Positions 26,720 through 36,075 of a DNA stretch of 64,000 bases are shown here, piece by piece; within the stretch, counting starts at the first letter, position 1, and every line of letters begins with the position of its first letter. This DNA comes from an uncultured Bacteroides sp. GTDB taxonomy: Bacteria; Bacteroidota; Bacteroidia; Bacteroidales; Bacteroidaceae. The notes below the pieces were generated by a model, which worked only from the letters and a program-made list of their open reading frames with translations, had not been told where the DNA came from and searched no databases. A program made the translations under genes and the position numbers. The DNA lies in the NCBI RefSeq assembly GCF_900547205.1, contig NZ_URFY01000011.1:44439-108438 (forward strand), written 5' to 3'.

Positions 26720-26823
26720 GCTTTAGTCGTTTTGTAACTGCTTTCGATAGTAAGACACATAAATCAGCTCATACCCTTACTCAGAAATCACTTTTTTTTA
26801 GTTTCTACTAAAAAAATATTCTT

Positions 26824-26831
26824 TAACTTTG
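26824..26831 (+). promoter_or_regulatory. -7 box of locus B ECF sigma gene
   Basis: TAACTTTG fits TAnnTTTG. The chosen start codon lies 30 bases downstream. No clear TTTG is visible at -33. Confidence 0.5.
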
Positions 26832-26861
26832 CAATGCTCTACTAAACTAATAGCAGTTACT

Positions 26862-27404
26862 ATGGACGACATATTCCTATTACAATTGATAAAGAACAGT
26901 GATAAGCATGCATTCAAGTATATATTTGATACTTATTTTGCAGCTCTTTGTCATTTTATGTATCTCTATTTGGGTAACGCTCAGGAAGCAGAAGATATTG
27001 CAAGCGATATTCTTGCATCTTTGTGGGAGAACAGGGAAAAACTCGAAATCAGGATTACTTTTAAAGCCTACCTCTTTCAATCTGCAAAGAACAGATGCCT
27101 GAATGCATTACGTGACAGGAAAACGACCTTGCCACTAGAGGACATCAACGGACAAGATACCCCTTTGGAAAATATCACCGACTCACTGGAAACGGAAGAG
27201 TTGAATTTCTTAATTCAAGAAGCTATTCTTTCGCTCCCCAACAAATGCCGTGAGGTTTTTCTGAAAAGTCGCACCAAGAATCTGACAAATCAGGAAATTG
27301 CAGCGTCGATGGAAATATCTATTAAGACAGTGGAAGCTCAAATTACGAAAGCATTGAAACAGATACGGAAGTTTCTAGGGGAGCAATATTACTATTTGTT
27401 CTAA
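26862..27404 (+). CDS. ECF RNA polymerase sigma factor (locus B)
   Basis: 180 residues. Region 2 is seen in FKYIFDTYFAALCHFMYLY and AEDIASDILASLWENRE; region 4 in LPNKCREVFLKSR, TNQEIAASMEISIKTVEAQ. The ATG at 26862 (MDDIFLL) is chosen because the earlier in-frame TTG overlaps the -7 promoter box. It is transcribed away from its FecR partner, unlike locus A where the two are co-directional. It probably directs the FecR-to-GH2 operon. Confidence 0.93.
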   Translation: MDDIFLLQLIKNSDKHAFKYIFDTYFAALCHFMYLYLGNAQEAEDIASDILASLWENREKLEIRITFKAYLFQSAKNRCLNALRDRKTTLPLEDINGQDTPLENITDSLETEELNFLIQEAILSLPNKCREVFLKSRTKNLTNQEIAASMEISIKTVEAQITKALKQIRKFLGEQYYYLF

Positions 27405-27425
27405 TTCATTCAAAAAAATAGTCCT

Positions 27426-28301
27426 CTATTTTCTCTCTGCCAAATAAACGCCTAATATAATACAAGCTGCACCTGTCAGCGTAATCCATGTAATCTGTTC
27501 ATGAAGGATAATCACCGAAGCCACCATGGTGACTAATGGATTCAAATAAATATAATTGGAAGCTCTCATCGTTCCCAATTGCTTTAACACTACGTTCCAG
27601 AGAATATAGCAGATTAATGAGGCTAAAATGGCAAGAAACAGGAGATTGAATAGTACAACCGGTTGAAAAAGCACATCAAAATCAGGTTTCAGGGGTTGAA
27701 GCAGAAAGGTGGGAAGAATAGTTAGTACGCCATAGAAGAATATCTTACGGGTGATAAATACGGTGGGGTAGCGTCCTGTCATTTTCTTTATCACCAGACT
27801 ATAAAATGCCCATGACAGGGCAGCAAGCAAAGTCAGCAGATCGCCTACAGGAGAGATTTTGAGTACAAAGCTGCCATTGAAGACAACTAGTCCTACCCCG
27901 ATAAGTGCCAGTAAAGAACCATATATCAATCCTTGCGTAGCTTTCTCACTCTTATAAAAAAGCAATGAGAGAATGGTAGTGAGCAATGGGGCTGTACAAA
28001 TGATGAAAGCGACATTAGAAGCTTGCGTGATGCCTAAAGCTGTGTTTTCCGTGAAGAAATAGAGGGAACCTCCGAAGATACCACCTGCAACCAACCATAG
28101 TTCATCTTTCCAATTGCTTGTAAACAGTCGTTTGGGAGAAATCACCCAAATACCCAAATAAGCAATAAAAAAACGGTAGAAGAATATTTCCTGAGGGGTC
28201 AGTCCATGATTAATCAGTACTTTGGTTGCTATGAAGGTCAATCCCCAGATAGCTACGGTCAGTATCGCAATCAGATGATAGTATCCATGCTTTAGTTCCA
28301 T
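27426..28301 (-). CDS. EamA/DMT-family inner-membrane transporter
   Basis: 291 residues with about ten hydrophobic segments arranged as two EamA repeats, each with the family pattern (TVAIWGLTFIATKVLI and LLAALSWAFYSLVIKKM). The substrate is not predictable; relatives export amino acids or metabolites. It converges on the ECF sigma gene (22-base gap). ATG 28301 is preferred over the upstream in-frame start; a TATCTTTG box (plus 28323-28330) lies just upstream. Confidence 0.9.
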   Translation of the reverse strand: MELKHGYYHLIAILTVAIWGLTFIATKVLINHGLTPQEIFFYRFFIAYLGIWVISPKRLFTSNWKDELWLVAGGIFGGSLYFFTENTALGITQASNVAFIICTAPLLTTILSLLFYKSEKATQGLIYGSLLALIGVGLVVFNGSFVLKISPVGDLLTLLAALSWAFYSLVIKKMTGRYPTVFITRKIFFYGVLTILPTFLLQPLKPDFDVLFQPVVLFNLLFLAILASLICYILWNVVLKQLGTMRASNYIYLNPLVTMVASVIILHEQITWITLTGAACIILGVYLAERK

Positions 28302-28322
28302 ATTTATGGTTTTAATAGGATG

Positions 28323-28330
28323 CAAAGATA
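28323..28330 (-). promoter_or_regulatory. -7 box of EamA transporter gene
   Basis: The reverse strand reads TATCTTTG, a match to TAnnTTTG, 22 bases upstream of the chosen ATG. No clear -33 TTTG is visible. Confidence 0.5.
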
Positions 28331-28551
28331 CAGGGAATTGAGAATATATTCGCAGAGTTTTATCGACATATTTCAGGCGATATTTCGTTTAGATAAAACT
28401 TGAAAGCATTTTTATTGTAAAATTTCAGCATTCTCCCATCGGCCTAGAGGTTTAATAAGAATAGACATCGTCAACTGGCTGGTGAATTATCTTTTTCGCA
28501 ACCTATCGTAAACTTTTCAATATTTCTAATGATTATTCAATTTAATATTTA

Positions 28552-28700
28552 TACTTTTGAAACATATTTGTGATTTTTGTCATCACGAAGACTAATTAGT
28601 TTTCACTAATCACGTAAGCAGTTTTAAAAATTAATTCTAAGAAAGTTTTTAAGAGATTGTTAGCGAGCGACTAATGCGTTAGATTATATTTTCAACAACT
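28552..28700 (+). promoter_or_regulatory. Promoter and candidate operators upstream of the S24 repressor
   Basis: The 28302-28718 gap is A+T-rich and holds no gene. TACTTTTG (28552-28559) fits the -7 box. Downstream, ACTAATTAGT (28591-28600, perfect palindrome), ACTAAT (28605-28610) and CTAATGCGTTAG (about 28671-28682, dyad) repeat the ACTAAT half-site. These could be autoregulatory operators; the assignment is inference. Confidence 0.4.
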
Positions 28701-28718
28701 TAAAATAAAAAAAATAGA

Positions 28719-29432
28719 ATGGATACAAATGTAGATGTATCGGGCATCATCAAACGCGCCAAGATGATAATAAACGTAAAGAGAGATAGCGAACTGGCTG
28801 AGTTCTTGGGAGTTTCGAGAGCAACAGTGACCAATTGGGCTGCACGAAACAGTATCGATTTCCGATTACTGCTAGATAAGTTCGGAAACAATGTGGATTA
28901 TAACTGGCTGCTGCTTGGCAAAGGAACACCGGTGCAACAACCTAGATTTTGTGATAGCGAACTGGCAAGAGGAAAAGTTGAAATCTTACACAATCCGAAA
29001 GCGGTGGAGCCTATCGACGACCGCAGCGTAATGCTCTATGACATTACGGCAGCGGCAAACCTGAAAACGTTGTTTACCAACAAACAGCAGTACGCGCTGG
29101 GGAGGATTCTGATTCCCAATATTTCTGCTTGCGACGGAGCGGTTTACGTCAATGGAGACAGTATGTACCCGATACTTAAGTCAGGAGACATCATCGGATA
29201 TAAAGAGATTAACAGCTTCTTCAATGTCATCTACGGGGAGATTTATCTCGTTTCGTTCATGATAGATGGGGATGAATATCTGGCGGTGAAATACGCGAAC
29301 CGTTCGGAAAAGGAGGGATGCATCAAACTGGTGAGCTACAACACACACCACGAACCGATGGATATTCCTTTCGATTCCATCAATGCGATGGCTATCGTGA
29401 AATTCTCCATCCGCAGGCACATGATGATGTAA
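28719..29432 (+). CDS. CI/LexA-like repressor: helix-turn-helix plus S24 self-cleavage domain
   Basis: 237 residues. An N-terminal phage-CI-type HTH (about 8-70, SELAEFLGVSRATVTNWAARNS) is followed by a linker and an S24 peptidase domain (about 125-230). The catalytic Ser is in GDSMYPILKSGD (about 148) and the Lys in YLAVKYANR (about 190). S24 repressors lose DNA binding by RecA- or signal-stimulated autocleavage. No phage genes are adjacent, so this is a solitary chromosomal regulator, with its target unknown. A strong terminator follows 11 bases after the stop. Confidence 0.88.
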   Translation: MDTNVDVSGIIKRAKMIINVKRDSELAEFLGVSRATVTNWAARNSIDFRLLLDKFGNNVDYNWLLLGKGTPVQQPRFCDSELARGKVEILHNPKAVEPIDDRSVMLYDITAAANLKTLFTNKQQYALGRILIPNISACDGAVYVNGDSMYPILKSGDIIGYKEINSFFNVIYGEIYLVSFMIDGDEYLAVKYANRSEKEGCIKLVSYNTHHEPMDIPFDSINAMAIVKFSIRRHMMM

Positions 29433-29442
29433 TATTAAACAG

Positions 29443-29480
29443 AAATGGGCAAGAACCTTCACAGTTTCTTGCCCATTTGT
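29443..29480 (+). terminator. Terminator of the S24 repressor gene
   Basis: A perfect 13-bp stem, AAATGGGCAAGAA (29443-29455) with TTCTTGCCCATTT (29466-29478), and a 10-base loop. The stem itself ends in TTT. Confidence 0.75.
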
Positions 29481-29717
29481 TATCCTCGTTGTGCATTCCG
29501 CACATTCAACACCTATTGAACTTTATAATTAATTACTCTATTTTTATTGACTCCAAATATACGAAACAAAAATGAGTGAATCAAAGGCAAGGGGGAATAA
29601 TTGATTAAAAAACTTTGAAGGAGTTAATTCATTACCGTGCGGAAAAGAACTAAATTCCAATTACCATAATCTAGTTCTTCATTCGAAAGGAAGTAACTTT
29701 GAATATGCATGATTTTA

Positions 29718-29806
29718 TTCGTCTGACAGCTGTTGAACTTTCGTCTGACAACTGTTACTTTTTCGTCTGACAGCTGTTAGACAAAAAAGAATCAACTGTC
29801 AGACGA
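29718..29806. repeat. Array of CGTCTGACAGCTGTT units with exact 22-bp period plus an inverted copy
   Basis: Direct copies start at 29718, 29740 and 29762 (22-base steps), reading TTCGTCTGACARCTGTT. An inverted copy AACTGTCAGACGA lies at 29794-29806. The third copy extends to the palindrome GTCTGACAGCTGTTAGAC. The array lies in the 500-base gap between the S24 repressor and PL8 genes, which converge, so it is unlikely to be a promoter operator. Nothing else is seen in this gap apart from the terminator. Confidence 0.85.
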
Positions 29807-29933
29807 TTAAATTTGTGCATTGACCGAGATAATGTTATTCAAAAGAAGAAGTAGATCTATGCTAATGAGAATTAATTCATAACGTTGCGGGATTGAATCA
29901 AATCAACTCCGCCAACGAGTAAGCGAAAGCACA

Positions 29934-31982
29934 TCACTGAGCATTCCCGATTATACGGAAGGCCTGTTCCCGTTTTATCGACAATTGCCCATTCCCGTCT
30001 TCTTCCAGATAATATATTCCGGGAACATCAATTGCAAGGTTCCTCTCTTCAATGCTTATTTCGCCTGGAGTGTAGACACACGCCCAGCAGCATCTTTGCC
30101 GGGGAAAAGAGACAACCTGAGCTATGCTGTCATTGCGTATTACTTTCACCTGTCCGGTATCGAAGCTATCTACAGAACTGCGTTGCGAAGAAGGAAAGAC
30201 AATATACAGATAGCCCCCTTGCCGCGGCCGTATGCCATGTTGCAGATGCAACGACACCACTTCACTCTTGACGGCTGCGGATCGATACATCTTCATAAAA
30301 TCAGCCCACTCCCCAGTTCGCTCTTCGGCTTCGGCAATGCAAGTGTCCCCTCCTAAAACGATATACCCCGTCTGGTTATGGAAGAAACGGAGATCGGGAG
30401 CGAATAATTTACGAGTGCCGTCCATCGCCGTCCATTCCCTACCGTTCCACACGGAAAGATCGCCTTTTTTCAAACATTGTTCTATCGAAGTCGTTACCAT
30501 GAGTAGCGTGTCGGATTCGATGCCCGTACCCATGCACACCACGTAGTCATCTGTAAACACCCACGCTTTATATGCTTTCAATCGGTCACGATTCAGCTCC
30601 ATTGCCGCCATGCCCTGACGGTCGTTGCTCAAACCGCCTACCAAGTCGCTACGGTTTCCGGAGCGTGTACGGTTGATGTTGGGCAATGGAGCATCGGTTT
30701 CGTAGGCGGTGACGCCCGGTATCTTTCTCCAGTCCCAGAAAGGAAAGATGTTCAGGTATTCGTCTCCTTGTGTATAGTAGTAGGTGGCGCCGTCGCCCAG
30801 ATAGTATCCTTTCAGGTTGTCTTCGTTCACCAGTTCGGTCCCAATCACCCGATTGGACGACATACGGACGGATGCCATCCAATGCGGAGTGCGGTGCACA
30901 GCATAGTCGGAGTCGTCGAAGTGCTTGTGTCCGATCAGTGTATTCGTCGTTCCCGAGAATTCCTTTCCCAGACCGAGGTCGACAGCGGCAAATGCCAGTC
31001 CGTAGGCTTTGTGCAATTGAACGTTGTGAAAGAGTTGCCTGCCCAGTGCGTTGACGTCCATGTGGCGGTTCCAGATAGTCCACCGAAAGCCGTTGTTGAC
31101 GAGCGAGAGAAGGATGTTGAGTTGTTCCTCGTCGAAAGCAAAGTCCGTGCCATGAAACAAGCAGTAGAAAAAGCTCATGCCCGTCACGTATGACAGTCCG
31201 TAGTTTCCAAATTGAAGCTGCGACCCGTGCTGGTGGAAGCTCCAGTCGTTCTTGATGCCTTCGCGGCGTCCCAATACGATTTCGGAAGCAATGGTGTCGC
31301 GTGCCGCTTTCACCAGCGGTTCGTCATTCTCTAAAAGTGCACGGATTAGGACGTTTCCGGCAAGCCAGACTTTGTTTTGTCCGGTCATTCCGAATTTTGA
31401 AGCCTGCATCACGCGGACGGCGGCAGCCTTTTCCTCCGGCTTCAAGTGGTCTTCCAAAAGAATGAAAGCAGCTCCCAGCGTTTTGGGAACGCCTATCTGA
31501 TTGTACCACCAATTCTTGCAGCGCGGTTGTGCTTCAAACCAATATCGCAATGCACGTCGGATGCACGCCATCACCTCTTGCGAATGGAAATAGCGAGTGC
31601 TAGGAGAGTAATACAGTTTGGACAGTTCCAGTATGCGGTCGGCGTGCAGCTTCGGTTCCCATCCTGAGCGTTTGGTGTCTTGATAGTTGATATCCGCCCA
31701 AGTCCCTTCGGGGGAGAGGGCTGACAGGTAAGCGGCAATCTTTTTCAAATCGAAAGGATAGCGCTGGTGCAGTTCTACGACAACTTGATCGGACATTTCC
31801 GTCTCCGGCTTTATACGGTTCAACTCTTCGCGGAGGATGTCATTCCCGTTCGATTCGAGAAGCAGGATACTTTTATAATTGCTTTTCAGCAAGTCGAGCT
31901 GTTTGCTGCCGGCGGCGCAGGTGGTGATACTTAGTGCAAACAAGCATCCGGTGAGGATAATAAATCTCAGCATATTTTTCAT
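29934..31982 (-). CDS. Polysaccharide lyase family 8 (chondroitin/hyaluronan lyase type)
   Basis: 682 residues with an N-terminal signal peptide. The N-terminal (alpha/alpha) toroid carries the PL8 catalytic elements: KNWWYNQIGVPKTLG (Asn about 160), WSFHQHGSQLQFGNYG (His about 250 and Tyr about 260) and RWTIWNRHMDVNALGRQ (Arg pair about 305-315). A beta-sandwich follows. PL8 enzymes cleave chondroitin, hyaluronan or xanthan by beta-elimination, giving unsaturated uronosyl ends. Length fits the roughly 700-residue chondroitin AC lyases. It is a lone gene with its own promoter; a GH88 and a sulfatase that could act on its products lie 7-18 kb away. ATG 31982 is the first start before the signal peptide. 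Confidence 0.88.
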   Translation of the reverse strand: MKNMLRFIILTGCLFALSITTCAAGSKQLDLLKSNYKSILLLESNGNDILREELNRIKPETEMSDQVVVELHQRYPFDLKKIAAYLSALSPEGTWADINYQDTKRSGWEPKLHADRILELSKLYYSPSTRYFHSQEVMACIRRALRYWFEAQPRCKNWWYNQIGVPKTLGAAFILLEDHLKPEEKAAAVRVMQASKFGMTGQNKVWLAGNVLIRALLENDEPLVKAARDTIASEIVLGRREGIKNDWSFHQHGSQLQFGNYGLSYVTGMSFFYCLFHGTDFAFDEEQLNILLSLVNNGFRWTIWNRHMDVNALGRQLFHNVQLHKAYGLAFAAVDLGLGKEFSGTTNTLIGHKHFDDSDYAVHRTPHWMASVRMSSNRVIGTELVNEDNLKGYYLGDGATYYYTQGDEYLNIFPFWDWRKIPGVTAYETDAPLPNINRTRSGNRSDLVGGLSNDRQGMAAMELNRDRLKAYKAWVFTDDYVVCMGTGIESDTLLMVTTSIEQCLKKGDLSVWNGREWTAMDGTRKLFAPDLRFFHNQTGYIVLGGDTCIAEAEERTGEWADFMKMYRSAAVKSEVVSLHLQHGIRPRQGGYLYIVFPSSQRSSVDSFDTGQVKVIRNDSIAQVVSFPRQRCCWACVYTPGEISIEERNLAIDVPGIYYLEEDGNGQLSIKREQAFRIIGNAQ

Positions 31983-32003
31983 AGCATTTGTAGTGAAGTC
32001 GTG

Positions 32004-32032
32004 CAAATATATCGCATTTTTTCAGTTCAAAC
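32004..32032 (-). promoter_or_regulatory. Promoter of the PL8 gene
   Basis: The reverse strand reads TATATTTG (plus 32004-32011), with TTTG (plus 32029-32032) 17 bases further upstream. The ATG is about 20 bases downstream. Confidence 0.55.
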
Positions 32033-32097
32033 AACATTTCACCCCATAATGGCAAAACACACCTATATAATTATTAGGTAGTTTGGTACAAATCACG

Positions 32098-32105
32098 TAA
32101 ATTTG
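32098..32105 (+). promoter_or_regulatory. -7 box of leuS
   Basis: TAAATTTG matches TAnnTTTG, 54 bases upstream of the leuS ATG. Confidence 0.5.
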
Positions 32106-32159
32106 TGCCTCGAATTGGAAATAACAATATAAATCACTATAAATAAAAACTTTATCACT

Positions 32160-34994
32160 ATGGAGTACAATTTCAGAGAAATTGAAAAGAAGTGGCAGCA
32201 AAGGTGGGTGGAAGAGAAAACCTACCAGGTTACGGAAGACGAATCGAAGCAGAAATTTTATGTATTGAATATGTTCCCCTACCCGTCGGGAGCCGGACTA
32301 CACGTCGGACATCCGCTAGGATACATCGCTTCGGACATCTACGCCCGTTACAAACGACTGCAAGGCTTCAATGTACTCAATCCGATGGGCTATGACGCCT
32401 ACGGTCTGCCCGCTGAGCAATATGCCATCCAGACCGGACAGCATCCCGCCATCACCACCGTGAAAAATATCGACCGCTATCGTGAGCAACTGGATAAGAT
32501 AGGTTTCTCTTTCGACTGGAACCGCGAAATCCGCACGTGCGACCCCGAATATTACCACTGGACGCAATGGGCTTTCCAGAAGATGTTCAACAGTTACTAT
32601 TGCAACGACGAAAAGCAAGCCCGTCCCATCGCCGAACTCGAAGAAGCCTTTGCCATCTATGGCAACGAAGGACTGAACGCCGCTTGCAGCGAAGAAATCA
32701 GTTTCACTGCCGACGAATGGAAAGCGATGAGCGACAAGCAAAAGCAGGAAACACTGATGAACTACCGCATCGCCTACCTGGGCGAAACGATGGTGAACTG
32801 GTGTGCCGAACTGGGAACAGTGCTGGCAAACGACGAAGTTGTGGACGGAGTGAGCGAACGCGGCGGCTTCCCCGTAGTGCAAAAGAAGATGCGCCAATGG
32901 TGCCTGCGCGTATCTGCCTACGCTCAACGCCTGCTCGACGGACTGGACACCATCGACTGGACTGAATCTCTGAAAGAAACCCAGAAGAACTGGATAGGTC
33001 GCTCCGAAGGCGCCGAAGTGCAGTTCAAGGTGAAAGACAGCGATATCGAATTTACCATCTTTACCACCCGTGCAGATACGATGTTCGGCGTCACCTTCAT
33101 GGTGTTGGCTCCCGAAAGCGAACTGGTGGCACAACTGACTACCCCCGCCCAGAAAGCGGAAGTGGACGCCTACCTGGACCGCACCAAGAAACGTACCGAA
33201 CGCGAACGCATCGCCGACCGTAGTGTGACGGGTGTATTCAGCGGCTCGTATGCCATCAACCCGTTCACGGGCGAAGCAGTGCCCGTATGGATCAGCGACT
33301 ACGTACTTGCCGGATACGGAACAGGAGCCATCATGGCGGTACCTGCACATGATAGCCGCGACTACGCTTTCGCCAAGCATTTCGGTCTGGAAATCCGCCC
33401 GCTGGTAGAAGGCTGCGACGTGAGCGAAGAAAGTTTCGATGCCAAAGAAGGTATCGTGTGCAACTCTCCGCGCCCCGACGTCACTCCCTACTGCGACCTT
33501 TCGCTGAACGGACTGACCATCAAAGAAGCTATCGAAGCTACCAAGAAATACGTGAAAGAGCATAAACTGGGACGTGTGAAAGTGAATTTCCGCCTGCGTG
33601 ATGCCATCTTCTCCCGTCAGCGCTACTGGGGCGAACCGTTCCCGGTGTACTACAAAGACGGAATGCCTTACATGATAGACGAAAGCAGCCTGCCGCTGGA
33701 ACTCCCGGAAGTTGCCAAATTCCTGCCCACCGAAACGGGCGAACCTCCATTGGGACACGCCACCAAATGGGCTTGGGACACGGTGAATAAATGTGTGGTA
33801 GAGAACGAGAAAATCGACCACGTGACCATCTTCCCGCTGGAACTGAACACGATGCCGGGATTCGCCGGTTCTTCTGCCTACTATCTGCGCTATATGGACC
33901 CGCGCAACCATCAGGCATTGGTAGACCCGAAAATCGACCAATACTGGCAGAACGTAGACCTGTATGTAGGTGGCACAGAGCACGCTACCGGACACTTGAT
34001 TTACTCTCGTTTCTGGAATAAATTCCTGCACGATATAGGTGTATCCGTAGCGGAAGAGCCGTTCAGGAAGCTGGTGAACCAAGGTATGATTCAAGGCCGT
34101 AGTAACTTTGTATACCGCATCAAGGATACCAATACATTTGTTTCGCTGAATCTGAAAGACGAATATGAAGTTACGCCCATCCATGTGGATGTAAACATCG
34201 TATCCAACGACATTCTCGATTTGGAAGCGTTCAAGGCATGGCGTCCCGAATATGAAACGGCTGAGTTTATCCTCGAAGACGGAAAATACGTGTGCGGATG
34301 GGCAGTTGAGAAGATGAGTAAGTCAATGTTCAACGTTGTCAACCCGGATATGATTGTAGAGAAGTACGGTGCGGACACGCTTCGTATGTACGAGATGTTC
34401 CTCGGCCCGGTAGAGCAATCTAAGCCATGGGATACGAACGGTATCGACGGAGTTCACCGCTTTATCCGTAAGTTCTGGTCGCTGTTCTACAGTCGCACCG
34501 ATGAATATCTGGTGAAAGACGAGCCTGCTACGAAAGAAGAACTGAAGAGCCTGCATAAGCTGATTAAGAAGGTGACGGGAGATATCGAACAGTTCTCTTA
34601 CAATACCTCTGTCAGCGCATTCATGATTTGCGTGAACGAACTTTCCGCGCTGAAATGCAGCAAGAAGGAAGTGCTGGAACAACTCGTTATCGTGCTCGCT
34701 CCCTTCGCTCCCCACGTCTGCGAAGAATTGTGGAACACGCTGGGACACGAGACTTCAGTATGCGACGCACAGTGGCCGGCATACAACGAAGAATATCTGA
34801 AGGAAGATACCATCAACTATACGATTTCTTTCAACGGCAAGGCACGCTTCAATATGGAGTTTGCGGCAGACGAAGCTTCGGATGCCATCCAAGCGGCTGT
34901 ATTGGCCGACGAACGTTCGCAGAAATGGATTGAAGGTAAAACTCCGAAGAAGGTTATCGTCGTTCCGAAGAAGATTGTAAACGTTGTAGTATAA
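32160..34994 (+). CDS. leuS: Leucyl-tRNA synthetase
   Basis: A 944-residue class I synthetase. The HIGH motif appears as [10 protein letters not shown] (about 45-54) after MFPYPSGA. The CP1 editing domain (about 230-420) includes [13 protein letters not shown] and [15 protein letters not shown], which hydrolyse mischarged tRNA. The KMSKS loop is EKMSKSMFN (about 717-725), followed by the anticodon-binding helices and a C-terminal domain. It is longer than E. coli LeuRS (860), with an extra segment near residues 150-200 as in other Bacteroidetes. It is strongly expressed and G+C-rich in codon choice, producing a 622-codon antisense ORF that is not a gene. Confidence 0.98.
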   Translation: MEYNFREIEKKWQQRWVEEKTYQVTEDESKQKFYVLNMFPYPSGAGLHVGHPLGYIASDIYARYKRLQGFNVLNPMGYDAYGLPAEQYAIQTGQHPAITTVKNIDRYREQLDKIGFSFDWNREIRTCDPEYYHWTQWAFQKMFNSYYCNDEKQARPIAELEEAFAIYGNEGLNAACSEEISFTADEWKAMSDKQKQETLMNYRIAYLGETMVNWCAELGTVLANDEVVDGVSERGGFPVVQKKMRQWCLRVSAYAQRLLDGLDTIDWTESLKETQKNWIGRSEGAEVQFKVKDSDIEFTIFTTRADTMFGVTFMVLAPESELVAQLTTPAQKAEVDAYLDRTKKRTERERIADRSVTGVFSGSYAINPFTGEAVPVWISDYVLAGYGTGAIMAVPAHDSRDYAFAKHFGLEIRPLVEGCDVSEESFDAKEGIVCNSPRPDVTPYCDLSLNGLTIKEAIEATKKYVKEHKLGRVKVNFRLRDAIFSRQRYWGEPFPVYYKDGMPYMIDESSLPLELPEVAKFLPTETGEPPLGHATKWAWDTVNKCVVENEKIDHVTIFPLELNTMPGFAGSSAYYLRYMDPRNHQALVDPKIDQYWQNVDLYVGGTEHATGHLIYSRFWNKFLHDIGVSVAEEPFRKLVNQGMIQGRSNFVYRIKDTNTFVSLNLKDEYEVTPIHVDVNIVSNDILDLEAFKAWRPEYETAEFILEDGKYVCGWAVEKMSKSMFNVVNPDMIVEKYGADTLRMYEMFLGPVEQSKPWDTNGIDGVHRFIRKFWSLFYSRTDEYLVKDEPATKEELKSLHKLIKKVTGDIEQFSYNTSVSAFMICVNELSALKCSKKEVLEQLVIVLAPFAPHVCEELWNTLGHETSVCDAQWPAYNEEYLKEDTINYTISFNGKARFNMEFAADEASDAIQAAVLADERSQKWIEGKTPKKVIVVPKKIVNVVV

Positions 34995-34999
34995 GAATA

Positions 35000-35119
35000 A
35001 ATAACGATTAACGATTAGTGATTAATGATTAACGGCTGCGCTTTCAGGCAGTATATCATTAGTCACTAATTACATTAATCACTAACTACGTTAATCACTA
35101 ACCAACTAATCACTAAATA
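35000..35119. repeat. ATTAATCACTAA repeats, 16-bp period, with opposed copies
   Basis: The right half (about 35052-35119) has four copies of YATTARTCACTAAYTA-like units at about 16-base steps. The left half (35003-35030) carries the complementary ATTAGTGATTAATGATTAAC. Between them GGCTGCG and GGCAG flank a short hairpin. It occupies the gap between leuS and the YitT gene, directly before the latter's start codon. Confidence 0.75.
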
Positions 35120-35121
35120 AC

Positions 35122-36039
35122 GTGCAGAAATTAGCCAAAGCGGACGTAATGAGAGAAATGAAAGATTACATCTACATCACTCTCGGATTGATCAGTTACT
35201 CTTTGGGATGGGCGGTTTTCTTACTTCCCTACCAGATTACTACCGGAGGAACCACTGGTATCGGTGCTATCATCTACTATGCCACCGGATTCCCTATCCA
35301 ATGGTCGTACTTCATCATCAATGCTGTCCTGATGACGTTTGCCATCAAGATACTGGGTCCGAAATTCAGCATTAAGACTACCTATGCCATTTTTATGCTG
35401 ACCTTTCTGCTATGGCTATTCCAACTGCTAGTCAATAATTACTTAGTTGTGCCGGATATGTCCGCCGAAGGCAAACCGTTGCTGCTCGGCACGGGACAAG
35501 ACTTCATGGCTTGCATCATCGGCGCAGCCATGTGCGGCATTGGTCTGGGAATCACGTTCAACTATAATGGAAGCACAGGCGGAACGGATATCATTGCCGC
35601 CATCGTCAACAAATACAAGGACGTGACACTCGGAAGAATGATCATGCTCTGCGATGTATTCATCATCAGTTCCTGCTACTTCGTATTCCACGACTGGCGA
35701 CGGGTTATCTTCGGTTTCGTCACCTTATTTATTATAGGTGTCGTGCTCGACTGGATTATCAACAGCGCCCGCCAATCCGTTCAGTTCTTCATCTTCTCCA
35801 AGAAGTACGACGAAATAGCCGACCGGATTATCAAGGACACCGACCGCGGAGTGACTGTGCTCAACGCCACGGGATGGTATAGCAAGAACGACGTGAAAGT
35901 ACTGGTCGTATTAGCCAAAAGACGACAATCGCTCGACATTTTCCGGTTGGTGAAACGCATCGACCCGAACGCTTTCATCTCGCAAAGCTCCGTAATCGGA
36001 GTATATGGCGAAGGCTTTGACCAACTGAAAGTAAAATAA
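35122..36039 (+). CDS. YitT-family membrane protein (DUF161 + DUF2179)
   Basis: 305 residues. Five to six membrane segments occupy residues about 15-210 (YIYITLGLISYSLGWAVFLLPYQ, then TTGGTTGIGAIIYYATG; a second GGTDIIAAIVNKY repeat). The C-terminal cytoplasmic DUF2179 domain (about 225-300) includes RGVTVLNATGWYSKNDVKVL. Function is unknown. The listed start is a GTG, chosen because relatives as I remember them begin with a similar short leader before the RDY/KDY segment; ATG 35149 is the conservative alternative. It follows leuS, with rdgB 36 bases downstream. Confidence 0.85.
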   Translation: MQKLAKADVMREMKDYIYITLGLISYSLGWAVFLLPYQITTGGTTGIGAIIYYATGFPIQWSYFIINAVLMTFAIKILGPKFSIKTTYAIFMLTFLLWLFQLLVNNYLVVPDMSAEGKPLLLGTGQDFMACIIGAAMCGIGLGITFNYNGSTGGTDIIAAIVNKYKDVTLGRMIMLCDVFIISSCYFVFHDWRRVIFGFVTLFIIGVVLDWIINSARQSVQFFIFSKKYDEIADRIIKDTDRGVTVLNATGWYSKNDVKVLVVLAKRRQSLDIFRLVKRIDPNAFISQSSVIGVYGEGFDQLKVK

Positions 36040-36075
36040 GTATTGAATACCCCCTGTTTTAAAAAAGAACCCATA

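Noticed and set aside
28302..28718. Small gene or tRNA in the EamA-S24 gap
   Set aside because: No ORF with a plausible start and no cloverleaf was seen; the gap is A+T-rich with promoter-like and dyad elements only.
32316..34184. 622-codon open frame on the minus strand
   Set aside because: It is antisense to leuS, which is unambiguous. The opposite frame is open because of codon bias, and its translation has no recognisable domain.
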